Source: Bacillus sp. CHD6a
GTDB lineage: Bacteria; Bacillota; Bacilli; Bacillales; Bacillaceae_I
NCBI RefSeq assembly: GCF_001293645.1
Contig: NZ_LBMD01000006.1
Span: 209,294 to 273,293 of the forward strand
Length of the DNA stretch: 64,000 nucleotides
Direction of reading: 5' to 3'
Program-made: the position numbers and the translations under genes
Shown here: positions 35,682 to 45,179 of the stretch, in pieces
Numbering within the stretch: the first letter of the stretch is position 1
Layout: each line of letters begins with the position of its first letter
Notes under the pieces: generated by a model
What the model was told of the DNA's origin: nothing
The model's database searches: none
What the model saw: the letters and a program-made list of their open reading frames with translations, nothing else

Positions 35682-37401
35682 ATTTTACTGTTGAGTCATC
35701 TACTATAACTCTTAATCTGTCTGCTATAGGTAATCTTGATACTTGACTGACAAGTACATTTGGGTCATGAACTACTTGAAAACGTGTTTTCATTCCTTCT
35801 TGATCTTGGGCAGGAGTAATAACTTTACTCCGTTCAGTGTTGCCTCGGAAAGCGTTAACGATTAATTCCTTCTTTGCGAATAACCCTCCATGAATATGAA
35901 ACATTGATCCTACACCATACAAAGTCGCTTTGTCTTCGGTATAGAAAAAAGCTTTAAGCGGGGTGGTTTCATTTGACAAGTCGTAGATGTTTTCATTTTC
36001 TTGTTCCATTTTAAATTCGTTGAACTCGTTAATTCGCGTGATGGTTAACGGCCCGTTTGAGAAAAGAACTAACTGTTTTGACTCGTCGATCCCCTCAATA
36101 TTAGTATTAGAGATAAAACTTTCTCCAAAAGCATATATCACACTATCAAATTTAATTGTATCGTTTTCTTTTATTGCGGCTAGGGGTTCTTCATTACCAT
36201 TAATGATTAGATCTCCATGTACAACTACTGTCCCGGTGATATCCACAGGAGTATCTACCATGTCGATAGATAGATCTCCTACAACCACAAGAGGTTTTTT
36301 GATAGAAACAGAGTTGTTGAACGCGGCAGTAATGGATAAATCTCCGTTTATCACCATTTCTTTATCTAATACAATGGGACCTACTGCGCTGTTAATGGCG
36401 ACAGGTTGATGGGAAACAATGGGCCCGTTTATACTATTTATCGTTCCCATATCAAGCAGTATATTATCTCCTTGCATAACTTGGGGCAAGGTACTTTCAT
36501 CTAACAAAATGACCTTGTTGCGGATAGCCTGTAGAGAATCTCCTGTATCAAGATCTGAGGTTAAGACAGGCTCAGGTAGAGACAATTGGTCATTTAACAC
36601 CCTTAAATAAGTCTGTTTGAAATCAACATGAACAAAATCTTCGTTCCCTGAAAAAATCTCTGGCTTGTCAGATTGATAAAAAAATGATGGAAAGAGTTTG
36701 TCAGTAGGTAACCATTCTGCTGGGATATTAATTTCTGCATTTGCAACGAGAGTGTCCTTTACAGTAATGTTTTTTTGCACATCAACATTTCCGTTAATTG
36801 CTGCAAAAGGAGTAGAAGCCGTTCCATCTCCGTTTAAATCTGTAAACTCTGCTTCATTTTTTATCAGTAAGTGATTTGCAATGACATCCCCATCCACATT
36901 AGGAGAGCCATGAATATTTAGTCGTCCTTCTTCCTCTGAAGCACTATAAGAACCAAGAGCATAGTCTAGAAAACTTGGTGCAGGAGATAATACAATCCGT
37001 TTCTTAACGGTTTTTGTATTGGGTGCTTCGCCATTTACAACGGAAAACTCATAAATTCTTGTAAAAAGCTCCTGTTTCTGGTCAGTATATAGATTAGTGA
37101 TATCTTTTACGGTGAAGTCAGGGTACTTTTTCTGAAGACCATCCGTAATCCTATCTAGAGAGGTTTGATAATTAGATGGTAAATCTTCTGCTTTAAGGGG
37201 TATGTCTACCACTTGTTCTTTAAATGTTGCAATGAGGAAGTCAAGTTGTTCTTTTCCTTCATAAATATTTTCGTACCTATCAAGTTGAACTTGTGTCCGG
37301 ATTGTACCACCCAGTGCAACGGTTAAAAGGGAGATTCCCAAAATCATGAACACCGTAACAGTAATCAAAACCACTAATAGACTAGATCCCTTTTCATTCA
37401 T
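35680..37401 (-). CDS. Large PilX-like minor pilin with bactofilin-like repeat region
   Basis: I place the start at ATG 37401 (GAGGTG eight bases before on the minus strand), giving MNEKGSSLLVVLITVTVFM. This is a PilX-type prepilin end: glycine then a hydrophobic helix, without the glutamate at +5. At 573 residues it is far larger than normal PilX. Residues about 150-480 contain recurring short strands of the type GDVIANHLLI, GNVDVQKNITV, GDLSIDMVDTPVDITGTVVV and GDLIINGN, as in bactofilin or right-handed beta-helix proteins. It is the last gene of a three-gene minor pilin operon. Homologues are not recognised by name. Confidence 0.7.
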   Translation of the reverse strand: MNEKGSSLLVVLITVTVFMILGISLLTVALGGTIRTQVQLDRYENIYEGKEQLDFLIATFKEQVVDIPLKAEDLPSNYQTSLDRITDGLQKKYPDFTVKDITNLYTDQKQELFTRIYEFSVVNGEAPNTKTVKKRIVLSPAPSFLDYALGSYSASEEEGRLNIHGSPNVDGDVIANHLLIKNEAEFTDLNGDGTASTPFAAINGNVDVQKNITVKDTLVANAEINIPAEWLPTDKLFPSFFYQSDKPEIFSGNEDFVHVDFKQTYLRVLNDQLSLPEPVLTSDLDTGDSLQAIRNKVILLDESTLPQVMQGDNILLDMGTINSINGPIVSHQPVAINSAVGPIVLDKEMVINGDLSITAAFNNSVSIKKPLVVVGDLSIDMVDTPVDITGTVVVHGDLIINGNEEPLAAIKENDTIKFDSVIYAFGESFISNTNIEGIDESKQLVLFSNGPLTITRINEFNEFKMEQENENIYDLSNETTPLKAFFYTEDKATLYGVGSMFHIHGGLFAKKELIVNAFRGNTERSKVITPAQDQEGMKTRFQVVHDPNVLVSQVSRLPIADRLRVIVDDSTVK

Positions 37402-37422
37402 CTGAACACACCTCATACACTA

Positions 37423-38070
37423 TTAATATCCGAACTTGTTATAAAATTCTATTGGTTCTACATACAATCTGTTTTTCTCATTACTATATATTTCATGAGA
37501 AAGGCTAAACTGAAAGGTTATAATGCCACCTTTACATGAAGATTTTTCCAAACTTGTACATTGGAAATCAAAAATAGGCAATTCTGCACCTTTTTCATCT
37601 TTAATCGCTTTGATATGATAATTATCGTTATTTAGCTTAACAGATCTTTCTTTCATTTCATCTTCAACTAATAAAGTAGTGGTGAGAAGTATATCCTTTT
37701 CAGACAGAGCGTTATCCACTAGTTGAAGTTCCACCTTTTGAATATTAGCACTATCTTTTTCCGTTGAAGTAACAAAATCTTTATTACTTAATTGAAGTTC
37801 CGTTTTTCTAAAAAGAGATATCTCTTTTGTATTTTCATCAAAGACTACATCATCTGGCGAAAAAGCATAGAATTCGTTCAATACGTTGGCAACAATATAG
37901 TCTGCTTCTTCTTTCAGCTGACTTTCAATACCGATTTTTTTATATAAGTTAATGCCAGTGATAAAAACTCCATAGACTGTACTAAGAACAATACCACTGA
38001 TTGCTAGGACAGCCAGCAGTTCAAATAACGTAACACCATCTTCCTTTTTCCAATCATCTAATCGTTTCAT
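37423..38070 (-). CDS. Minor prepilin, PilW/PulJ-like
   Basis: A 215-residue protein with a class IV prepilin signal: basic leader KRLDDWKKEDG, cleavage after G12, then VTLFELLAVLAISGIVLSTV with glutamate at +5 and a hydrophobic helix that packs in the pilus core. The rest is a globular domain with no further motif recognised. It overlaps the upstream prepilin gene by 17 bases and is followed after 21 bases by the PilX-like gene. The combination with V-type and X-type genes suggests a priming complex for pilus assembly. Confidence 0.82.
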   Translation of the reverse strand: MKRLDDWKKEDGVTLFELLAVLAISGIVLSTVYGVFITGINLYKKIGIESQLKEEADYIVANVLNEFYAFSPDDVVFDENTKEISLFRKTELQLSNKDFVTSTEKDSANIQKVELQLVDNALSEKDILLTTTLLVEDEMKERSVKLNNDNYHIKAIKDEKGAELPIFDFQCTSLEKSSCKGGIITFQFSLSHEIYSNEKNRLYVEPIEFYNKFGY

Positions 38071-38746
38071 GGCTTAGTACTCCCTGGATTACGACATCAT
38101 CTCTTTTATCCTTCCACTCTAGCACTACATACACTTTTAGTAGATGGTCGTGGATAAATTCATTTGGCTGAAGCAAATTACTGAAGTTTTCTTTGTCATT
38201 ATCAATTAATTCCTTAATACTTGCAGGAAGATTTTGAACGGAAGGGTCATCTTGGGAAATTAGATTTGACAAAGATGATAGCGTCTCGGAATCATTGTAT
38301 TTCATCAAAAAAATCGAAATATTAGTCTTAGATGAATAAACTTCATTATTAATTAAAGGATCTAATATGGACAGGCAACGCTCTTTATCATCAAAGAGGA
38401 CAATACCATCTGAGGTGGCATCACTTGTTTGAGAGTCATTGTTCTTTTTGATCGTAACTTCTTTATCACAATACGTTTTATCTAGTGCAATGATATGTAC
38501 ATTTTCATTTGAATCAACCTCGTGAGACAAGTACCCATTGAACTTATTGTAATTTTGTTTCTCCACGTAGTTCATAACATTACGGGCTATCTGCGCAGCA
38601 ATGGTCTTATCCTCATTTTCATTCACATAACTGTAACTGTTATGAAAGAAGCTCATCATCCCAATAACAACAACAGAAAGTATAGTCAGGGAAAGCAATA
38701 CCTCTAATAAAGTGAAACCATTTTGTTGATTAAAAAGTTTTTTCAT
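38054..38746 (-). CDS. Minor prepilin, PilV/PulI-like
   Basis: A 230-residue prepilin with leader MKKLFNQQNG, cleavage after G10 and mature start FTLLEVLLSLTILSVVVIG (glutamate at +5). The remainder is an acidic soluble domain. The ribosome binding site AGGAG lies just before the ATG on the minus strand. First gene of the minor pilin operon, divergent from the main pil genes across a 100-base gap. Processing by the prepilin peptidase at 45166 is expected. Confidence 0.83.
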   Translation of the reverse strand: MKKLFNQQNGFTLLEVLLSLTILSVVVIGMMSFFHNSYSYVNENEDKTIAAQIARNVMNYVEKQNYNKFNGYLSHEVDSNENVHIIALDKTYCDKEVTIKKNNDSQTSDATSDGIVLFDDKERCLSILDPLINNEVYSSKTNISIFLMKYNDSETLSSLSNLISQDDPSVQNLPASIKELIDNDKENFSNLLQPNEFIHDHLLKVYVVLEWKDKRDDVVIQGVLSHETIR

Positions 38747-38847
38747 CTATGATTCTCCTATTTCAAATTACCTATCTTTATTATACAATAACAATAGTCT
38801 ACTTAGTTCTACAATTTTTGTAAAAATAGATAGAAAGTGGTGAGATT

Positions 38848-39144
38848 TTGGAGTTTTTTAATTATGGAATTGCAGTAGTGTCATTTTTCCTGTTACTATT
38901 ATTTTTCTTCCTGGTTCCATTAAAGTTAACGAAGACAGGAAAATGGTTGTTGCCTGGGATCTCACTTTTAGTTAGCTTAATCGGCTTATACATAATTGAT
39001 ATGTTTACTTTATGGCACAGTATTATCTTAATGGTGTTTCTTCTACTTCTAGCTGCAATTCTTCTTCAACGATTACCATTATTCATTAACACTTCTCCTT
39101 ATGATGAAAATAATTCAACTAATCAAGGTACAGATGATAAATAA
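38848..39144 (+). CDS. Small three-helix membrane protein at the head of the pil operon
   Basis: A 98-residue protein with about three membrane helices (5-25, 32-52, 55-75) and a polar tail NTSPYDENNSTNQGTDDK. The start is TTG 38848 after AAAGTGGTGAG. No family is recognised. It precedes, by 33 bases, the secreted accessory protein and then pilB, so it belongs to the pilus transcription unit and may have a role in pilus assembly or regulation; the role is not known. Confidence 0.65.
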   Translation: MEFFNYGIAVVSFFLLLLFFFLVPLKLTKTGKWLLPGISLLVSLIGLYIIDMFTLWHSIILMVFLLLLAAILLQRLPLFINTSPYDENNSTNQGTDDK

Positions 39145-39177
39145 ATTTTTTCAAGAGAATAAAACGGGGGTTGCGGG

Positions 39178-40617
39178 ATGCGGAGCTTAAAATTATTGAT
39201 TGTCCTAATAGGTTGTACCGGATTTGTTTTTGGATTCTCACAAATTGGGGGGATATTGGCAGGAAAGTGGCTTCCAGAGAATACTTCTTTTGCGGAAGAG
39301 ACCATGATTGCTAATGAAGAAGTAAGTAACCACTCAAAAGACGAAGCAGCTGCAAAACTGGAAAAAGCAAAAAATGAATGGGTTACAAATGATACAATCT
39401 ATCTCGAATGGACAGGTGAACTTCTTCCTTTTCCAAAAGACGCATTTATCTATCAAATACCCGAAACAATTGATTTTGTGGAAAGTGGATCGGAAAACGG
39501 ATTGAAAGTAGAATTACCTATAGGAAAATTACTCGAACAAATAGAAACGATTGCACAGAGCAGTGATATTTTTTCATCGCTCGATTCAGAAACTTTGAAA
39601 AAAGATATGGAAAATGTAGCTTCACAGCTAAAAGAAGGCGACCATACTTTTTCTCTAGCAAACTATTTGACAGAAGAGGGGATCGCTGGAGAAACATCTT
39701 TGATTGCCGAAGTATCTTTATCTGGAACATCTAGTGTGGAAGAAATGACGGACGTGTTTGGGAATCTAGAATTCATTATTCCTGGGAACACAAGTTTTTC
39801 TGTTAATGAGTGGATAAAAAACGAACATACTAATCTATCAGATGAAGCAGCAAGTATCTTTGCATCTTTAGTATATGAACTTATTGGCTCTACAAACTTC
39901 CATATTTCAGAGAGGCACATTTCCATTGAGATGCCATTATGGGCATCTGAAGGATACGAAGTTCTTATACAAAAGGATAAAATGGATTTTGTTTTCCATA
40001 ACCCAAACCCTAATGATTATAAGTTAACATTCAAGACAAGCAACTCCAAAATTTCAGGTGAATTAAATGGTGGGCCACTTCCATATGAGTATATTGTAAC
40101 TCAGGTGGAAAGAAAGACCCTCTCTCCCAAAACAATTGTCCAATATTCAGCTACACTTCCAAGCAATAGGAAAAATGTAAAAGAAAATGGTCGGGACGGG
40201 ACATACATACATCTTGTAAGGACTGCAACGGACATGGAAGGAAATGTGGTAGAATCCACCGTCTACAGTGAGGATTTCTATGCTCCAATCCAACGAGTGG
40301 AGCAACACAGTCTGTCTACACCAGCGGTAGTAAGTAATCCAATTGTTACTACTCCCCCAGTGAATATTGGTTCTAATACTGGTACGAATAGTAATACGGT
40401 TACTCCTCCAGGTGCAAGTGGTCCTATTACCTCGAATACAGGATCTAATACGAACACAAGTAACAATACTAACTCGTCTGGAAGTACCCAATCCAACACT
40501 TCTGTAAGTACGGGTACAGAAAAAAGCACTGCCCCATCAAGTCCTGAAAATGGAAATGGTGGATCTAACACTGGTACTACTCCGCCATCTAATCCTGGGC
40601 AAGGAACAGGAAAATAA
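39178..40617 (+). CDS. Exported pilus-locus protein with G5-like region and low-complexity tail
   Basis: A 479-residue protein. It has an N-terminal hydrophobic signal or anchor segment (4-28), a globular part, then a region near 310-375 (RTATDMEGNVVESTVYSEDF within it) whose alternating pattern resembles VanW/G5-type domains. The last hundred residues are Ser/Thr/Asn/Gly/Pro-rich and of low complexity, like a wall-spanning linker. There is no LPXTG motif. It ends 22 bases before pilB. I cannot assign a function; an exported or wall-traversing partner of the pilus machine is plausible. Confidence 0.6.
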   Translation: MRSLKLLIVLIGCTGFVFGFSQIGGILAGKWLPENTSFAEETMIANEEVSNHSKDEAAAKLEKAKNEWVTNDTIYLEWTGELLPFPKDAFIYQIPETIDFVESGSENGLKVELPIGKLLEQIETIAQSSDIFSSLDSETLKKDMENVASQLKEGDHTFSLANYLTEEGIAGETSLIAEVSLSGTSSVEEMTDVFGNLEFIIPGNTSFSVNEWIKNEHTNLSDEAASIFASLVYELIGSTNFHISERHISIEMPLWASEGYEVLIQKDKMDFVFHNPNPNDYKLTFKTSNSKISGELNGGPLPYEYIVTQVERKTLSPKTIVQYSATLPSNRKNVKENGRDGTYIHLVRTATDMEGNVVESTVYSEDFYAPIQRVEQHSLSTPAVVSNPIVTTPPVNIGSNTGTNSNTVTPPGASGPITSNTGSNTNTSNNTNSSGSTQSNTSVSTGTEKSTAPSSPENGNGGSNTGTTPPSNPGQGTGK

Positions 40618-40639
40618 AACGAAAGGATGATCTGTTAAA

Positions 40640-42310
40640 ATGGTTCAAATAAGAAAACGCCTCGGTGATCTCCTTGTTGATGCCGGAATCATTTCAGAGG
40701 AACAACTTCACAGCACGCTAAAAGAGAAAACAAAAGATCAGAAATTAGGAGATGTACTGCTTCAAAAAGGATATATCACCGAACAACAGCTAATTGAGGT
40801 TTTGGAATTCCAACTGGGAATACCCCATGTTAGCCTATATCGATATCCTTTTGATGAAAAGCTAATACATGTGATATCCAAGGAATTCGCTAAGAGAAAT
40901 TTACTTATCCCTCTAAAGAAAGAACATGATAAGCTTTTCGTTGCGATGGCAGATCCAATGGACTTCTTTGCTATAGATGATTTAAGGTTATCAACTGGCT
41001 TTGAAGTGGAACCTGTAATCGCGACAAAAGATGATATTCTACGTTCCATTACGAAATATTACGATTCAACGGATTCTATAGACGATTTATTTATTGGATT
41101 TGACTCTGTTGAGGAAGTAAAGGTTGTACAAGAGGAGAGGGTGACAGAAGAGGACTCTCCAATTGTTCGTATCGTAAACCAATTATTGCAGAACGCAATT
41201 CAGCAAAGAGCAAGTGATATCCATATTGATCCACACGAGACGAAGGTTGTGGTGAGGTATCGAGTAGACGGAGTTCTACGCACGGAAAGGACATTACCAA
41301 AACATACACAAAATGTGTTGATTGCAAGAATAAAAATCTTGGGGAAAATGGATATTACCGAGCACCGCATTCCACAGGATGGCCGAATTAAAACAAACGT
41401 AGATTATCACCCTGTAGATGTGCGTGTTTCAACACTTCCAACCGTATTTGGAGAAAAGGTCGTAATGCGAATTCTTGATATGAGCAGTACATTGAATGAT
41501 ATCTCACAGCTGGGTTTCAATGGGAAAAATTACGACCGTTTTATGGAACTGATCAATCGCCCAACCGGTATCATCTTAATTACAGGCCCTACTGGTTCCG
41601 GTAAATCTTCTACCTTGTATGCTGCACTCAACAATCTTAACAATGAAGAGGTAAATATTATCACAGTAGAAGATCCTGTTGAGTATCAATTGGAAGGGAT
41701 CAATCAAATCCAAGTCAATACGAATGTTGGAATGACCTTTGCTAAAGGGCTGCGCGCAATCCTACGTCAGGATCCAAACGTTATCATGGTAGGGGAAATT
41801 CGTGACCGTGAAACGGCAGAAGTAGCTATTAGAGCTTCCTTAACAGGTCATTTAGTCTTAAGTACCTTACATACTAATGATTCGATTAGTACTATTACTA
41901 GATTAATTGATATGAAGGTAGAACCTTTTCTTGTAGCTTCTTCCATTAACGGTGTATTGGCACAACGTTTAGTAAGGAAAGTGTGTCGTGATTGCGTTAA
42001 ACAAGAAGAACCTACCGCAAGGGAAATAGAAATTTTTGCGAAACGTGGATTAACAATTGACCATATCTCAAGAGGCCGGGGTTGCGGGACTTGTAATATG
42101 ACTGGTTACAAAGGCCGTCTGGCAATTCACGAGTTGTTGATAATAAATGATGACATGAAAAAACTCATTATGAACAATGAACCTTTCTCAAAAATTAGAG
42201 ACCTTGCAAATGAAATGGATACCATTTTCTTAATTGATGACGGTCTTGAAAAAGTGAAAAAAGGATTGACGACAACTGAAGAAATATTACGTGTCGCTTT
42301 ATCAGAGTAG
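40640..42310 (+). CDS. pilB: Type IV pilus assembly (extension) ATPase PilB
   Basis: A 556-residue GspE/PilB-family ATPase that powers pilus extension from the cytoplasm. The N-terminal MshEN/T2SSE_N domain (about 1-145) has the paired LGDLLVDAGIISEEQL and LGDVLLQKGYITEQQL repeats. The C-terminal ATPase has Walker A GPTGSGKS (316-323), Asp box and His box sequences, and the tetracysteine zinc site from CRDC and CGTC near 450-490. The MshEN domain binds cyclic di-GMP in some homologues, which is notable with a diguanylate cyclase encoded nearby. First core pil gene; pilT follows. Confidence 0.95.
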   Translation: MVQIRKRLGDLLVDAGIISEEQLHSTLKEKTKDQKLGDVLLQKGYITEQQLIEVLEFQLGIPHVSLYRYPFDEKLIHVISKEFAKRNLLIPLKKEHDKLFVAMADPMDFFAIDDLRLSTGFEVEPVIATKDDILRSITKYYDSTDSIDDLFIGFDSVEEVKVVQEERVTEEDSPIVRIVNQLLQNAIQQRASDIHIDPHETKVVVRYRVDGVLRTERTLPKHTQNVLIARIKILGKMDITEHRIPQDGRIKTNVDYHPVDVRVSTLPTVFGEKVVMRILDMSSTLNDISQLGFNGKNYDRFMELINRPTGIILITGPTGSGKSSTLYAALNNLNNEEVNIITVEDPVEYQLEGINQIQVNTNVGMTFAKGLRAILRQDPNVIMVGEIRDRETAEVAIRASLTGHLVLSTLHTNDSISTITRLIDMKVEPFLVASSINGVLAQRLVRKVCRDCVKQEEPTAREIEIFAKRGLTIDHISRGRGCGTCNMTGYKGRLAIHELLIINDDMKKLIMNNEPFSKIRDLANEMDTIFLIDDGLEKVKKGLTTTEEILRVALSE

Positions 42311-42320
42311 GTGAATGAGG

Positions 42321-43367
42321 ATGATTGAAAAAATTAATAATTGGCTTCATGCAGCATATGAATCCAAAGCTTCTGACATTCATCTATCGGTTGGTGTGCC
42401 GCCTGTCTTCCGTATCAATGGAGAACTCAAGCGATACGGAGAAGACACGCTTAGCCCTGAAGACACGGAAAAATTATCAAAACAGATGATACCTGAATTT
42501 ATGTGGGATCGCTTTGAAGAAAAAGGGGAACTGGACTTCTCTTATAGTGTACCTGGAATTTCACGATTCCGCGTAAATGCGTACAGGCAACGAAACTCTG
42601 TAGCGATAGCAATACGTATTATCCCAACTAGAATTCCGTCATTGGAAGAATTGCAACTACCATCCATTCTTCAAACACTAATGGACAAGCCTCAAGGACT
42701 GGTTCTTGTAACAGGCCCGACAGGAAGTGGGAAGTCGACCACATTAGCTTCCATGATTGACTTTATGAACAAAACCCAGAAAAAGCATATCATTACACTG
42801 GAAGATCCGATTGAATATTTGCACCGGCATAATCAATGCATGATTGATCAACGTGAGGTGGGTATTGATACAAGAAGCTTCGCATCAGGTTTACGTGCTT
42901 CTTTGCGTCAAGATCCAGATATCATCTTGGTTGGAGAATTACGCGACTTAGAAACAATACAAACAGCAATTACGGCAGCAGAAACGGGGCACCTTGTGCT
43001 TGGTACTCTGCATACAACAAGTGCACCATCAACCATTGACCGTATTATTGATGTATTCCCTGGCCCTCAGCAGGCGCAAATCCGTATCCAACTTGCATCC
43101 GTACTGGTTTCTATTGTTTCACAACGGCTGTTTCCAACCATCGATAGACAAGGACGCAAAGTGGCCACCGAAATTTTAGTCAATACACCTGCAGTGGCCA
43201 ATCTTATCCGCAACGAAAAGATTCATCAAATTCAAAACGTGATGCAGACTAGCAAGGCTCAAGGGATGCACACACTTGATATGAGTATTAAAAGACTCAT
43301 TCAACATGGAGATATAAGTCGTTTGTCAGCCGAAAGCTTTTTACAGGAGTCGATGCATTATGCCTAG
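42321..43367 (+). CDS. pilT: Type IV pilus retraction ATPase PilT
   Basis: A 348-residue hexameric ATPase that depolymerises the pilus, giving twitching motility or DNA uptake force. I take ATG 42321 (AGGTGA six bases upstream) as start; the ATG at 42315 has no spacing. Walker A is GPTGSGKST (132-140); GLRASLRQDPDIILVGELRD and TAAETGHLVLGTLHTTSA are the PilT Walker B and His-box blocks. It lacks the MshEN domain and zinc cysteines of PilB. It overlaps pilC by eight bases. B. subtilis has no pilT, so this locus encodes a retractile pilus rather than only a competence pseudopilus. Confidence 0.95.
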   Translation: MIEKINNWLHAAYESKASDIHLSVGVPPVFRINGELKRYGEDTLSPEDTEKLSKQMIPEFMWDRFEEKGELDFSYSVPGISRFRVNAYRQRNSVAIAIRIIPTRIPSLEELQLPSILQTLMDKPQGLVLVTGPTGSGKSTTLASMIDFMNKTQKKHIITLEDPIEYLHRHNQCMIDQREVGIDTRSFASGLRASLRQDPDIILVGELRDLETIQTAITAAETGHLVLGTLHTTSAPSTIDRIIDVFPGPQQAQIRIQLASVLVSIVSQRLFPTIDRQGRKVATEILVNTPAVANLIRNEKIHQIQNVMQTSKAQGMHTLDMSIKRLIQHGDISRLSAESFLQESMHYA

Positions 43368-44568
43368 GTTTACCTATACCGGCAGAAATACAGCCGGCAA
43401 ACAAACTGGAAACATTACAAGCAGCTCACGCCGTGAAGCTTTTGTCGCTCTAAAAGAAAAAGGAATACGTGTTATGAATTTAGAAGAGGTACCTGAGTCT
43501 ATTTTTACAAAAGAAATAACCTTAGGAAACCCTGTCAAACTTCGTGATTTTGTTATCTTTCTTCGCCAGTTTTCCACGCTAATCCGTGCAGGGATATCAG
43601 TGGTAGAGGCGACAAATGTTCTAGCTCAACAAACCTCTAGTAAGGTATTAAAACGGGTTCTTTTTGATGTGGAAGAAGAAATGAAGCAAGGAAATCCCTT
43701 ATCAGAAGCAGCAGCCAAGCATCCGAAAATCTTTTCCACGGTGTTCATAAACATGATCAAAGCGGGGGAAGCAAGTGGAGCCCTTGATGATACGCTTGAT
43801 CGCCTCGCAACACAATTTGAAAAACAGAATGAAACAAGACAAAAAATTGTTTCAGCATTAACTTACCCACTAGTGCTAGGTGTAATAGCAATCGGCGTAG
43901 TTATTTTCTTACTTGTTGGTGTAGTACCAACATTCGTCGCCATGTTTAGTGATTTTGGAGCGGATCTACCATTGATTACGAGATTCGTCCTCGGAGCGAG
44001 TGAGTGGATGCAAAGCTTCTGGTGGCTATTCTTGTTGTTGGTAATTAGTGCTGTAACAGGCCTGATGGCGATGAATAAAAAGAAGCAAACAAAGTACTAT
44101 ATTGACTATGTTTTATTGCGTGTTCCTATTTTCGGACCGCTACTTCAGAAAGCGGTTATTGCCAGGTTGACTAGGACGCTCAGCTCCTTATTTTCCAGCT
44201 CCGTACCTATTTTACAAGCAATATCAATCGTCGAAAAAATTGTCGAAAATGAAGTCATCGCGAAAGTGCTTGCTGATAGTAAAATAGAACTAGAAAAAGG
44301 GGAATCACTAACAGGCCCAATGAAAGAACACTGGGCGTTCCCACCACTCGTAACGCAGATGATCACCATTGGAGAAAGCACAGGATCACTGGATTCTATG
44401 CTGGATAAAATCGCAGAATTCTATGAAAAAGAAGTTGATTATGCGACCGATAGATTAAAAAGTTTAATAGAGCCATTAATGATTGTTGTACTTGCGGTGA
44501 TAGTCGGGACTATAGTCACGTCTATACTAGTTCCAATGTTTGATATTTTTAATCATATACAAATGTAG
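43360..44568 (+). CDS. pilC: Type IV pilus inner-membrane platform protein PilC
   Basis: A 402-residue polytopic protein with two T2SSF domains (about 65-190 and 270-390) and three membrane segments near 168-192, 220-240 and 372-395. It couples the PilB and PilT ATPases to pilin insertion. Conserved stretches are RDFVIFLRQFSTLIRAGISV and ITIGESTGSLDSMLDKIAEF. It is translationally coupled to pilT by an eight-base overlap. Confidence 0.95.
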   Translation: MPRFTYTGRNTAGKQTGNITSSSRREAFVALKEKGIRVMNLEEVPESIFTKEITLGNPVKLRDFVIFLRQFSTLIRAGISVVEATNVLAQQTSSKVLKRVLFDVEEEMKQGNPLSEAAAKHPKIFSTVFINMIKAGEASGALDDTLDRLATQFEKQNETRQKIVSALTYPLVLGVIAIGVVIFLLVGVVPTFVAMFSDFGADLPLITRFVLGASEWMQSFWWLFLLLVISAVTGLMAMNKKKQTKYYIDYVLLRVPIFGPLLQKAVIARLTRTLSSLFSSSVPILQAISIVEKIVENEVIAKVLADSKIELEKGESLTGPMKEHWAFPPLVTQMITIGESTGSLDSMLDKIAEFYEKEVDYATDRLKSLIEPLMIVVLAVIVGTIVTSILVPMFDIFNHIQM

Positions 44569-44663
44569 AAACGTGTAAAATCTTATTGAAATTTGAAAGA
44601 CAGTATAATAGAATGATAGTAGAATATGATACTACATATTTCCATTTAGGGAGGAAAATTACG

Positions 44664-45179
44664 ATGTTACAAAAATGTAGAAAAATGCTAAAGAACGAAA
44701 AAGGATTAACCCTTATCGAGCTACTAGCAGTTGTTGTTATTTTGGGAATTATTGCTGCGATTGCTATACCTAGTATTGGTGGGTTGATAGATAATACAAA
44801 AAAAGATGCACATGTTGCTAATGCTCAACAAATGGTAAATTCCGCTAGATTGGCGATTACTGGAGATTCAAAATATCAAACAGGTACTTGGTATGTCAGT
44901 TTAGGATATTTAGAAACTGAAAACTATATTGAGGTCTTAAAAGACCCTCATAGTGGTGACACTACAGATGCTGGATCAAAAGTAGGTTATATGAGAGGCG
45001 GAACCGGTGCACCAATAGCAGAATCGGGCTCAGGACTAGCGACAATTACTAATGGTTCTTATGTAAAAATTGAAAATGGTACCCCAACTCAAGTAAGACT
45101 ACAAAATGAGCAAACAACAAAGAGAGGAATTACTACTGCAGTTAATGTTTCCAACTTAAATAGAGATGTTGTTAATTAA
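44664..45179 (+). CDS. pilA: Major prepilin, PilA-type
   Basis: A 171-residue class IVa prepilin. The start is ATG 44664 with GGGAGG upstream; earlier in-frame codons lack a ribosome binding site. Leader MLQKCRKMLKNEKG is cleaved after G14 to give LTLIELLAVVVILGIIAAIA with glutamate at +5, the polymerisation helix. The C-terminal domain is small and glycine/threonine-rich. The distance of 95 bases from pilC, with its own strong ribosome binding site, suits high pilin synthesis. It overlaps the start of the prepilin peptidase gene. Confidence 0.9.
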   Translation: MLQKCRKMLKNEKGLTLIELLAVVVILGIIAAIAIPSIGGLIDNTKKDAHVANAQQMVNSARLAITGDSKYQTGTWYVSLGYLETENYIEVLKDPHSGDTTDAGSKVGYMRGGTGAPIAESGSGLATITNGSYVKIENGTPTQVRLQNEQTTKRGITTAVNVSNLNRDVVN

